Of a stretch of DNA of 45,027 nt, positions 10,105 to 18,421 are shown piece after piece. The translations under genes were made by a program, and so were the position numbers. The notes beneath the pieces were generated by a model, which did not search any database, was not told the DNA's origin, and was given only the letters and a program-made list of their open reading frames with translations. The DNA lies in the NCBI GenBank assembly GCA_023091735.1, contig JALKBU010000366.1, forward strand, positions 1-45,027. The letters run 5' to 3'. The DNA is from Trichomonas tenax (Eukaryota; Parabasalia; Trichomonadida; Trichomonadidae). Position 1 is the stretch's first letter; the number at the start of each line of letters is the position of its first letter.

Positions 10105-13100
10105 ATGAAGAAAAGTGCTCTTGTTGACCTCTCCAACATTTCTTTATTGGATCAGAGTTACAGTGGCTCTGCATCAAGTGATGTCGATACCTATGACATC
10201 GATAGGGATGAACAAGATACATTTTCTCTGCCTATAGATAATTTAACTACCTTATTTAAAGCCCAAGACTTCATAAATTCGAGCGAATCGTTATTAACAT
10301 CACACATAGAAACAAATTTCGATATCAATAAGTTAAATACTCCAATTTTTTCACATGCAAATAATCAAGTTCACCAAGTTGCCTGCGCTTACCTCATGTG
10401 TTCTCAGTCTTGCTACTTTCCTCAGCCGGATTCGGACTATTACACCGATAAACCGACGATTTATATGTGGCGAAATATGAACAAAATTCTACAGAGCGAT
10501 TTTTCCGCCTTTACACAAGAATATTTCCACGAAAAATACGTAAGCATCAGACGTGCGTTAAGATTTTTCTTCCAAGTCGCTCCTACCATCGATAAACTTT
10601 CAAATGTCGCAACAATAAGACGTGACATCCCGACAGGCCGTATTCTATTCCATTATATCGGATACGGCTTCCCTAAGATCAAAGAAAGCATTTACGCGAT
10701 TGATAGAAAAACACAGAAATTCGTTGATTATCCGATTTGCGATTTATTTGACAATATAAAACCACCAGCATGGTTTATTTTCGATTGCTCGTTCGCAGAA
10801 ACAGCACTCAAAACGCTTAAAAATATCTCAGAATTCAAAAGTCGCACGAAAAACAGCAAACTCGATTGGAATGACTGGTTCTGCTTCTGCATAACAGGAT
10901 ATAATGAACAAATGCCCACAGATCCACACTTACCACGCGATTTTCTCACATCATGTTTATTAACACCAACGAGAACAGCAATTTTGTGCCATATTTTGCA
11001 GTATTATAGAACAACGATCGCCAAAGATGGATTTCCACTCAGAGATTTAGACGGATATTTACTCAGGATAAGAGATGAAAAAGACAATCTTACTCCATTA
11101 CACGCTTCACTTATGGAGACATTAAACACAATAACAGATGCTATAGCTGCAGAGGCAATTCCTTTACATATTTTTCAATCAATATTCTGCGCAGATACAC
11201 TTACAACAACATTATTTAGAAATTTCCTTTTGGCGCAATTCTTACTTCGCCCAATGCAGATTCATCCAGCGAGTTATCCAGCACTTCCAGATCTCTCAAT
11301 GCATCCGCTTTGGCAGCATCTTAGGACTGCTATTGACATTGCCGTTTTCAGCGGCTTATCAGTTACTCCATCTTTCCACACAGAGTTATTCCAGCGTTCA
11401 ATCACGACATTTGCTGCTGCTTTAGATAACAATACAGCCACTAAATTAGCGATACACATCATGGTAATCATGTTCCACATGCCGAGTGACTTTGAGAGCC
11501 GCTCAAGGTGCTTCAAGTTATTGGCAAAGTTTGCTTCATCAGGCCAAGAGGCGAGAAAAATCATTACAAAATATGCAACACTCGATTTTATTTTTGAGAC
11601 ACTTTTGTCTGATGATTTTCTCAAAGATCCACCGTCATTACATGCTGCATGTTATCTGGCAATCGTTCTTCTTGACAGTCCATATTCATTCTCCAACTTG
11701 AGAGCAAACTTTGATATGTCGAAGCTTGAAACAGCATTATTCTCAGAAGCATTTCCAGACAGCACTCGCGCTTTGATTTCTGTTATTATTGCAACACTGA
11801 TTCCGAACAATGATCAGATGCGTCAGATCGCTGTTTCAGAAGAATTCGGCATTAAATTGCGTTCTCTTTTAGAAAAAAGTAATGAGTTGTTAAGTCTTTG
11901 GGCTCTCATCATTCAGAGAAGAATGTTCGACTCCTTTGGTGTTGATTTATATGCTTTTTACAGTGCTGGTCTCCACATACAAACTGCTTCTTTCTGTTTA
12001 CATCATTCATCACTTGTGAGCTCTGCAGCTATTGCTACAGCTCCTTGCTTGCTTCAGAATGGCCAGGATGTCGTCAACATGCAGTTGTTTGGCTTGTGCA
12101 TGATTTGCGGCTTCGATGCTTCGTTTGTTGTCAGATTTAATTTCATTCTTTTCGTTAGAAGATTTTTGAGTATTTACAGCGATAAGATTCCTGGCTTACA
12201 AATTCTCGGAAAGATCGGACATCAGACATTTGGATCTCTTATTGAGCAGTGGACTGGTGATGATTCAATAACATCACTCGGCCAACTCATCAATGACTTT
12301 GGACAGTTGTGCAAGTTCGTTCAATCATTGATGCGTCGCAGTGATAATCTTCAGCGCTTTATTTCTATCGCTTTGTTCTTTGCTCAATTCATGTGTGAAG
12401 ATCCACATCCGTCAGTCAGAAAGCACGCGAGACAGTTGAATCAGTCCAATGAAAACTTAACAGGTGTACAGAGTTATAGAGGCAGAGAAACATCAAATAC
12501 CAACTCAGCGCCTGTTCAAGCAACAGCAAACTTCGACATGGTTTCAACAGGAAGCTTCCCATCGCAGTTCGATAGCTCAAGCGATGAAGATACTCCATCA
12601 AGCATGCAAAATGATTGTGCAGCTAAACCAGCTTCATGTGATTCCGGCGGTGATGCTTTGTACAAGATTGCGCTCACAGAGTTCGTCGAGAAAGGATACA
12701 CGAAAGAAGAAATCGATGAAATGAATACGTCATTCCCATCTGGATTTAAACCAGCTCCAATTGACTTTTTGGAGTCTACAAACATCACATTATCCAAGAG
12801 TTATACCTTCCATGGCGCTATCACAGCATTATCTTTCGACACAGAGTCAAGAGCCATTGCAACTGGTTTCTACAGCGGAACAGTGAATTACATCAGAGAA
12901 GATGGAAGAACTTCAAAGATCAAATTCTCTTCTGCTGTTTCTTCTCTCGATGTTGTCAGTCTTGGAGATAACAGTTACACGTTATGCGGCACATACAATG
13001 GCTGCTGCTACATCTGGGACACGCAGTCATTATATCCAGTTTCATGCTTCAGATGTGATGGATATCCATTGCAGAAGGCTCCGCAGCTAATTTCCATGAT

Positions 13101-13692
13101 GCCAGGCGGCTCTAAACGATTCCTGACTGCACGCGGCAACTGCGGTGCTGTCAGGCTTTGGGATATTGGCTCTCAGAAGCTCGTTAACGAGTGGCTGCCG
13201 ACATCCAACAACAAGGATAATGTTATCACTGCAATCCAAAGCTGTCCAAGTGGCAATGAATGCGTCATCGGCTATAACACAGGTTTATTGGTATTGCTTG
13301 ATGTCAGAGCACAAAACTACCAACTCGAGATCAATCCTAATGCAATGGACATGTCACGCATCATTGATATTAAGCATTCAACTGATAGATCATTCTTTGC
13401 TGCCCACGAAAACGGACAAGTTTCTAATTGGGAAAACTTCGAGTCAATGACAAATATCATTGGTGTCGATGACGACATAAGAGCCTTCGATGTTATGAAG
13501 TCCACTCCAATCATGTGCATCTCATCCAAGAAATCATCGCCAAGACTTGTTTCAATGGATGGTTATGTTGCGCACAAACTCAAAGAAACGTCATCTGCTG
13601 CATGCGTTAAATTCCATCCATTGCTGCCAATAGTTTCTGTGGCGTCTGCCAATGGAACATTGTATGAATACGAAATCCATAATATCGTATAA
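10105..13692 (+). CDS. Raptor-like TORC1 subunit (RNC domain, HEAT repeats, WD40)
   Basis: This 1195-residue protein has the order of parts seen in Raptor/Kog1. The N-terminal Raptor-conserved caspase-like domain spans about residues 115-400, with IYMWRNMNKIL at about 118, LFHYIGYG at 181-188, FIFDCS near 225-229 and ALPDLSMHPLWQ near 395. Helical repeats follow to about 780, then a polar linker, then WD40-like blades from about 895 to the end. In the TOR pathway Raptor recruits substrates to TORC1. The caspase-like His of the usual HYNGHG motif is Tyr187 here, while Cys228 (DCS) is kept, so the dyad is broken. The start is fixed by the TCATT initiator 6 nt upstream. No intron or break is seen. 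Confidence 0.85.
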   Translation: MKKSALVDLSNISLLDQSYSGSASSDVDTYDIDRDEQDTFSLPIDNLTTLFKAQDFINSSESLLTSHIETNFDINKLNTPIFSHANNQVHQVACAYLMCSQSCYFPQPDSDYYTDKPTIYMWRNMNKILQSDFSAFTQEYFHEKYVSIRRALRFFFQVAPTIDKLSNVATIRRDIPTGRILFHYIGYGFPKIKESIYAIDRKTQKFVDYPICDLFDNIKPPAWFIFDCSFAETALKTLKNISEFKSRTKNSKLDWNDWFCFCITGYNEQMPTDPHLPRDFLTSCLLTPTRTAILCHILQYYRTTIAKDGFPLRDLDGYLLRIRDEKDNLTPLHASLMETLNTITDAIAAEAIPLHIFQSIFCADTLTTTLFRNFLLAQFLLRPMQIHPASYPALPDLSMHPLWQHLRTAIDIAVFSGLSVTPSFHTELFQRSITTFAAALDNNTATKLAIHIMVIMFHMPSDFESRSRCFKLLAKFASSGQEARKIITKYATLDFIFETLLSDDFLKDPPSLHAACYLAIVLLDSPYSFSNLRANFDMSKLETALFSEAFPDSTRALISVIIATLIPNNDQMRQIAVSEEFGIKLRSLLEKSNELLSLWALIIQRRMFDSFGVDLYAFYSAGLHIQTASFCLHHSSLVSSAAIATAPCLLQNGQDVVNMQLFGLCMICGFDASFVVRFNFILFVRRFLSIYSDKIPGLQILGKIGHQTFGSLIEQWTGDDSITSLGQLINDFGQLCKFVQSLMRRSDNLQRFISIALFFAQFMCEDPHPSVRKHARQLNQSNENLTGVQSYRGRETSNTNSAPVQATANFDMVSTGSFPSQFDSSSDEDTPSSMQNDCAAKPASCDSGGDALYKIALTEFVEKGYTKEEIDEMNTSFPSGFKPAPIDFLESTNITLSKSYTFHGAITALSFDTESRAIATGFYSGTVNYIREDGRTSKIKFSSAVSSLDVVSLGDNSYTLCGTYNGCCYIWDTQSLYPVSCFRCDGYPLQKAPQLISMMPGGSKRFLTARGNCGAVRLWDIGSQKLVNEWLPTSNNKDNVITAIQSCPSGNECVIGYNTGLLVLLDVRAQNYQLEINPNAMDMSRIIDIKHSTDRSFFAAHENGQVSNWENFESMTNIIGVDDDIRAFDVMKSTPIMCISSKKSSPRLVSMDGYVAHKLKETSSAACVKFHPLLPIVSVASANGTLYEYEIHNIV

Positions 13693-14091
13693 TATTAGAA
13701 TTTTATTTTAATTTTTGTAAAAAATAGAGTTTATTTGTTTGAAATCACCACAAATCTTATGAAATGATATTAGAAAAGAAGATGAAGCTATTTTTGATAT
13801 TATATTTTGAGGAAATTTAATGATGTTTGTATTTTCGTGTTTAGATTGATGGTTGATGTGTACACAAAGAGTGTTTCATGTGGTGATGAGTTATGGATGC
13901 GTTTGTTAGTCCTGAAAAATTTGAATCGATCGATGATTTTTAGTGATTCTGAAACTACAAATATCTGTCTTTTTGGAAGTTCTGTAAGTTCCCACAATCC
14001 AAAATCCTCAAATTACATTTGATTGATTCCAAAAACCAAAAAATACAGTTCTGTCCTTCAAAATCGGCCACACTTCCTGCACACATTCAGT
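13693..14091. other. Intergenic, no clear gene
   Basis: About 400 bp follow the Raptor stop. Both strands have frames of about 65-70 codons, but neither shows a motif, and the minus-strand one has no ATG. I see no repeat. Confidence 0.4.
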
Positions 14092-14096
14092 CCTTT
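14092..14096 (+). promoter_or_regulatory. CCTTT start-site motif (M5-like)
   Basis: CCTTT lies 8 nt before the ATG at 14105. CCTTT overlapping the transcription start is the described alternative core element (M5) in Trichomonas. The same arrangement occurs at eS30 (32453) and at the helical-repeat gene (18334). Confidence 0.45.
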
Positions 14097-14104
14097 CGCG
14101 GTAA

Positions 14105-14358
14105 ATGGATGATCACTTTCAAATTGAAGGAAAATACAATTCAGGACACAAATATGAAAGATTAACTTTATCTGTCTTCAAAAATCACTTTAAAATCGCA
14201 CAAGGATTTATAATTTTTAATGAAAACCAAATTGATGAACTGCGCAAAATTAAATCACATTTTCAAAAAAAAAAAAAAAAAAAAATGAGATTGGAGTGAA
14301 TCATCGATACAAAAGTGATGTGTCGGAGTGTCTTTTTTATGTTCTAAGAGCAAAATAG
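14105..14358 (+). pseudogene. Small gene frameshifted at a 21-A run
   Basis: The first 54 codons after the ATG at 14105 look coding (MDDHFQIEGKYNSGHKYE...) up to a run of 21 A (14265-14285). In that frame translation stops soon after. In another frame coding-like sequence resumes straight after the run (NEIGVNHRYKSDVSECLFYV) to a TAG at 14356-14358. A CCTTT element just upstream supports a real transcription unit of about 80-85 residues. The A-tract length may be a sequencing or assembly error, a true indel, or a slippage site. The protein family is not recognised. Confidence 0.45.
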
Positions 14359-14620
14359 TGCAACATCAATCTAATCATAAAGATGACGACATCTGGCAAT
14401 CTATTATTTAAACATTGTTTGTTTTGCTGCTATGGACGAAGGTTCCAAAAATGGAGTCTTGAAACTCGATTTTTATTTGAAATTTCAAATTTTCACAAAA
14501 AAATTCTTAATAAGGATCCAATTTTATGAAATTCTATGAAAACATACTCCATAGAGATCATAGTATTGATTTGAACCGATTTAACAAAATTTATCTTAAA
14601 ATTCCCTAAAATTACCATCA

Positions 14621-14943
14621 ATGAGACCGTCAGCAGCCGAAATTTTGAAACATCCATGGCTTCCGCTGCTGTTGAGGCTGTAGAACAAGCAATTAAAAAT
14701 GCACAAAATTCAAGTTTGGACAAAATGACTGAATCTGCCAGTGTCAAAGTCGAGGAAGCGTTGGAAGATATCAGAGCGGGCATTTACACTCCAAACTCAG
14801 TCACATAGAGAATCATCCAAAAAGTCGAATTAACTGATGCTATTCCATGTTTGTCACAGGAAAAGCGCGTCAGAAGAGTTTCGTCACGCGATGCTCTTCC
14901 AAGATTGCAGAAGCCTGATGGTTCAACAGATGAACTCACTTGA
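14621..14943 (+). pseudogene. C-terminal remnant of a Ser/Thr protein kinase
   Basis: The peptide MRPSAAEILKHPWL (14621-14662) is the classic end of a Ser/Thr kinase domain (subdomain XI). After it the frame stops, but a different frame stays open from 14656 with a coding-like Ala/Glu-rich tail. That frame is cut by TAG at 14806-14808 and continues to TGA at 14941-14943. The N-lobe and catalytic loop are not found upstream, so this is a 5'-truncated fragment with at least one frameshift and one nonsense change. It is unrelated in sequence to the intact pseudokinase at 8788. Confidence 0.6.
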
Positions 14944-15093
14944 TTTTCTCTTCTTATCCATGTTTCTTCTAGAGCGCCAAATATAAAGCGCAAGAAGATT
15001 TATTTTCCAATTGTTAGACTTAATTATGTATAAAAAAATGTTATTTTCTATTTTATAAATTTACAAACAAAATATTCATTAAACAAAATAAAA

Positions 15094-17139
15094 TTAGTAT
15101 ATCTGTGTTAGCTCGTTCTTGAGATCGGGGAAATTCTTGATTAAATCGTCTTTTGGCGGTAATAAACTTTTGATGAAATCTTGATGCTCAGGATCAACGT
15201 GGAATAATGCAATAACAAGAAAATGATCTTTAACTTGTGGAATGAGATCTAATGCTTTACAAATTCCATCTTCTTTGTGAGTATTAACAGCATGAATTAT
15301 TGTTTTTGTCACAGCTTCGAGAATTCCTTCCGAATCTTTGATTCCCATAATGATTTCTGTCACTCTTTCAGGAATGCTCAACCAGTGGTTCATTATCGAG
15401 TGCATGAATGGGATCTTCTTCAGTTTAAATGAGCCAACGTCGTATTCAGGAGGACATGAATATCCATATAAACCATCAACGAAAAGAAATGGCTGCTCGA
15501 GTCTTATCATTGCGTTATAACTTCTCACGAACTGATTGCTGTGCGCTAATATAAACAGTAATGAAGAGTTTGGTGATGCAAAGACAGTTGTTACTTCACT
15601 AGATATTGTTTCTTTTGCAGGAAATTGGATTAATGATTTATCTGAATTGATTATTAAACAAACAGATTCTCCATCACTGCAAAGAGTGCCTCCGTCAATC
15701 TGATTATCATCATCCAGTTTGTATTCTCTTATTATCTTCAGTCTACTCTCCGTTTTATTGGTCGGAGGCTCTATTGAGAAAACATATCCTGACTTTTGCA
15801 TCGCGACAAAAATTCGATCATCTTTGAAGTCAACATTAAGGAAAACTCCCGAAAGTATAGAAACGTCAACGATTTTTCGAGTCTTTGGATCAAAAACAAC
15901 AACTTTGTACTGTGGATCTGATGAATCAAAAACGATTGAAATGAAGAATCCATTTTGGAACCAAAGAGCACGACACATAAGCATATCAAGATCAGTGAAG
16001 TTCCATTGATTGTTTTTTATGTTCAGCATAGCAAAATTCCTTCTCCCTGCAAACATAATCATTCCTTCATCTGAAAAAGCAACGTGTTGAAGCGGATAAT
16101 TATTCTCAATCATTTCATTTGCAACTGTTATCCTTTTATCCGATATAATATCAATGATTTCTGTTGGTGAATGGAAAATATTATTCGGATGTTTGGAATC
16201 AGCGGCTGCAAACGTAATTTGATAACACTGCTCGACTGTTGCACAAAACATCTTCAGTCCGAATCCATCAATCTCAGATGTAATAAAATTCGGATATAAT
16301 CCTGTATTATCATCCTTTTTGAGACCGAAATTCAACTGCGTTTTCGAAATTTTCGTAGTTCTCGATGTGTATATTGATAATATTCCTTCAGGAGAAAGAG
16401 ATATTATACTTGAAGAATCTCTGACCCAATTAAAGAGCGCCGCTGAGTCAGAAACAATCGAAATTTCTGGTTTTGCTGTATTTATCGGTAGTTTATAAAT
16501 GATTCCTGTGAATGTTTGTAATGCAATATAATTTCTGCAAAGTTCTGTCGACAAAATATCTGTCATTGGTAATAAATTGACCTCCAAAGGTGTCCTTTTT
16601 ATGATATCGGACTGTTTAAATGAAGATAATGAAACAGTGCCATCTGAAAATGTGAATGCAGCTAAATTATCTTGCACATCTATATGTCTTACTATCGCTG
16701 GAACGGATTTATTGAATGAAACACGAGATCTTATTTCGCCATCTGGAGATATGAACGTAATAACGGGTCCAGAAGAGGCAACAACGAGAGCATTATACAC
16801 AGACGCGTATGTAGTTATGATTGAAGGGAAATTGAATGAGTTGTGTTGTATGATTTTGCCTTCGTTCAGATTAAAAATGAAAACGTTTCCAGCTTGCGTT
16901 CCTACTGCAATACACGACGAATTTATCCACTGCAGCCAATGATTGAATCCGATGTGATCCATTGAATCTCCATCTCGTGTAAAATTCGAAATTAATTTGA
17001 GATCTTTCGTTAATAAACTCTTAATCAGAAGAGTAGTTCGCGTAATGATCGCAAGGAACCTTCCACAGGGACTTCGCAATAATTGAACGATTTCTGCTGA
17101 GTTTTCTAATACGAGTTTCTCAACTTCTAAAACAAACAT
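15094..17139 (-). CDS. RIC1-like WD40 protein (Rab6/Ypt6 GEF subunit)
   Basis: The 681-residue protein resembles RIC1, the WD40 subunit of the Ric1-Rgp1 exchange factor that activates Ypt6/Rab6 at the Golgi. The N-terminus has the start LLRSPCGRFLAIITR followed by HWLQWINSSCIAVGTQAG, typical of its first blades. At about residues 345-385, ENNYPLQHVAFSDEGMIMFA and then GRRNFAMLNI match the conserved ENNWPI-and-AGRxGFA region of the family. It is much shorter than animal and yeast RIC1 (over 1000 residues); most of the usual C-terminal RIC1 domain is reduced. The promoter motif (TGACAAGTAAA on this strand) ends 34 nt upstream of the ATG. No Rgp1 partner is visible in the window. Confidence 0.65.
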   Translation of the reverse strand: MFVLEVEKLVLENSAEIVQLLRSPCGRFLAIITRTTLLIKSLLTKDLKLISNFTRDGDSMDHIGFNHWLQWINSSCIAVGTQAGNVFIFNLNEGKIIQHNSFNFPSIITTYASVYNALVVASSGPVITFISPDGEIRSRVSFNKSVPAIVRHIDVQDNLAAFTFSDGTVSLSSFKQSDIIKRTPLEVNLLPMTDILSTELCRNYIALQTFTGIIYKLPINTAKPEISIVSDSAALFNWVRDSSSIISLSPEGILSIYTSRTTKISKTQLNFGLKKDDNTGLYPNFITSEIDGFGLKMFCATVEQCYQITFAAADSKHPNNIFHSPTEIIDIISDKRITVANEMIENNYPLQHVAFSDEGMIMFAGRRNFAMLNIKNNQWNFTDLDMLMCRALWFQNGFFISIVFDSSDPQYKVVVFDPKTRKIVDVSILSGVFLNVDFKDDRIFVAMQKSGYVFSIEPPTNKTESRLKIIREYKLDDDNQIDGGTLCSDGESVCLIINSDKSLIQFPAKETISSEVTTVFASPNSSLLFILAHSNQFVRSYNAMIRLEQPFLFVDGLYGYSCPPEYDVGSFKLKKIPFMHSIMNHWLSIPERVTEIIMGIKDSEGILEAVTKTIIHAVNTHKEDGICKALDLIPQVKDHFLVIALFHVDPEHQDFIKSLLPPKDDLIKNFPDLKNELTQIY

Positions 17140-17589
17140 TTAAAATTTTGGATATTTGCCAAATTTTTGCCACTTTACTTGTCAAATCGAAATTTAAATT
17201 CTGCTTTGTGCTCTGTGATAAGCCCATCTATAGTCATAATTAATGAGCAGTGAGTTATTTCTTTCTGATCAAATATTTAAATTTTCAAAATAATTTCAAA
17301 TATAGCATTAAACACTTATCTGTAAGATTCACATTTGGATATAGAATCGATCTACTTAGTGTTTCTTGAGTCAATTAGAATTTAAATATTTTTCGAATAT
17401 TTTTGGAATTGAATAGAAAAAAATCAATGCATCTATAGACAATCGCTAACTTAAGTCTTTGCATATGTATTTAAACATTGATTTCTGAATTATTTTTGAG
17501 GTATTTTCATAATTAAATTCCTTTCAAAAAGGAATATATGGTATTACTAAGTAGGCGATAGTGATATATTCTTACTATATTATAAGTTC
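17140..17589. other. AT-rich intergenic region
   Basis: 450 bp without a coding-like frame. A copy of the promoter motif (TTTACTTGTCA at 17174-17184) lies 35 bp from the RIC1-like start. Nothing else is recognised. Confidence 0.5.
17174..17184 (-). promoter_or_regulatory. TGACAAGTAAA motif upstream of RIC1-like gene
   Basis: On the gene strand it reads TGACAAGTAAA and ends 34 nt before the ATG at 17139. It is the same word as in the cluster at 42346-42654. Function is inferred from recurrence. Confidence 0.4.
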
Positions 17590-17814
17590 ATGTTTGATAT
17601 TTTGATAATATATTATCATACTGAAAACATTGGTGGTCTAATTGAAGCAAGATATAATTCTGCTAGTGCTTTTGATGACTTTGATTTTGGTGATTGGGGT
17701 CTTATTGGTTTAATTGGAGGAATATCTTTCGTAGATGTGATGTTTAATGGAAATGATCCATTTACACGTTCTTTGAGTATCTTCTCGGCTTTATCAAGCT
17801 TGTTTAATAGTTAA
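17590..17814 (+). CDS. Short hypothetical ORF, 74 aa
   Basis: The ATG-started frame of 74 codons is rich in Gly, Ile, Phe and Asp (for example DFDFGDWGLIGLIGG). It has no recognisable domain. Its TAA shares bases with the TAA of the convergent gene (17811-17814, ttaa). No core promoter element was seen, so it may be a chance frame. Confidence 0.3.
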   Translation: MFDILIIYYHTENIGGLIEARYNSASAFDDFDFGDWGLIGLIGGISFVDVMFNGNDPFTRSLSIFSALSSLFNS

Positions 17815-18323
17815 TTCGCTAATGCAATCAAATCTTTTGCTTCAGCATTAACATTGGGAATCGAGATTAATGGAGTTGATATTGAAAGTGATTGTTCTGC
17901 TCGATTTTGACACGCTAAGCAATAAGAACGAGATAATCTTGATAAACTTATGAATTCGTGAGATGTTGAATTACTTTCACATTGAATGAATGTACTGTAC
18001 GAATTTGTGTAATTTCTCTTATTCAAAAACGCGCAACCTTTGATATATAAAATATTTAGTTTAATTTGTTCGAAATCATTTGCTAACGTGAAATCTTTGC
18101 TATTTAAAATGAACTCGCACATGTAGAGAACGTTAATATAATCATGTTTTGCGTAAAAATGATAAATTGCCGTAAGAATTTGCTGAATTTGTTCATTTAT
18201 GTAGTTTAACAACGAATTTCTATCACCAAGAGATCGCAAATCTTCAATATTTGCGTGAACCATCGATATTGTCTCGCTTGGACTGATGTTTCCCAATGAT
18301 TGTACTGAAACAGGACGAATCAT
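17811..18323 (-). CDS. Small alpha-helical (TPR-like) protein, 170 aa
   Basis: The protein is helical with spacing like a TPR pair: AIYHFYAKHDYINVLYMCEFIL, then LNILYIKGCAFLNKRNYTNSYS, then LSRLSRSYCLACQN. That suggests a scaffold or complex subunit, but no family is recognised. No signal peptide or membrane segment is present. A CCTTT start element lies 6 nt upstream of the ATG at 18323, which supports expression and this start. The gene ends head to head with the short plus-strand frame, sharing ttaa. Confidence 0.6.
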   Translation of the reverse strand: MIRPVSVQSLGNISPSETISMVHANIEDLRSLGDRNSLLNYINEQIQQILTAIYHFYAKHDYINVLYMCEFILNSKDFTLANDFEQIKLNILYIKGCAFLNKRNYTNSYSTFIQCESNSTSHEFISLSRLSRSYCLACQNRAEQSLSISTPLISIPNVNAEAKDLIALAN

Positions 18324-18329
18324 TGAAAT

Positions 18330-18334
18330 AAAGG
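18330..18334 (-). promoter_or_regulatory. CCTTT start-site motif (M5-like)
   Basis: On the minus strand CCTTT lies 6 nt before the ATG at 18323, as at eS30 and at 14105. It matches the described CCTTT core element of Trichomonas promoters. Confidence 0.5.
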
Positions 18335-18421
18335 GTCGTGAAAAACAAAACAGGGTTTGATGACATCTGACAATTTACACGGCAAATAATTGTTTATAAA
18401 TCAATTTTTTTTATCTACAAT

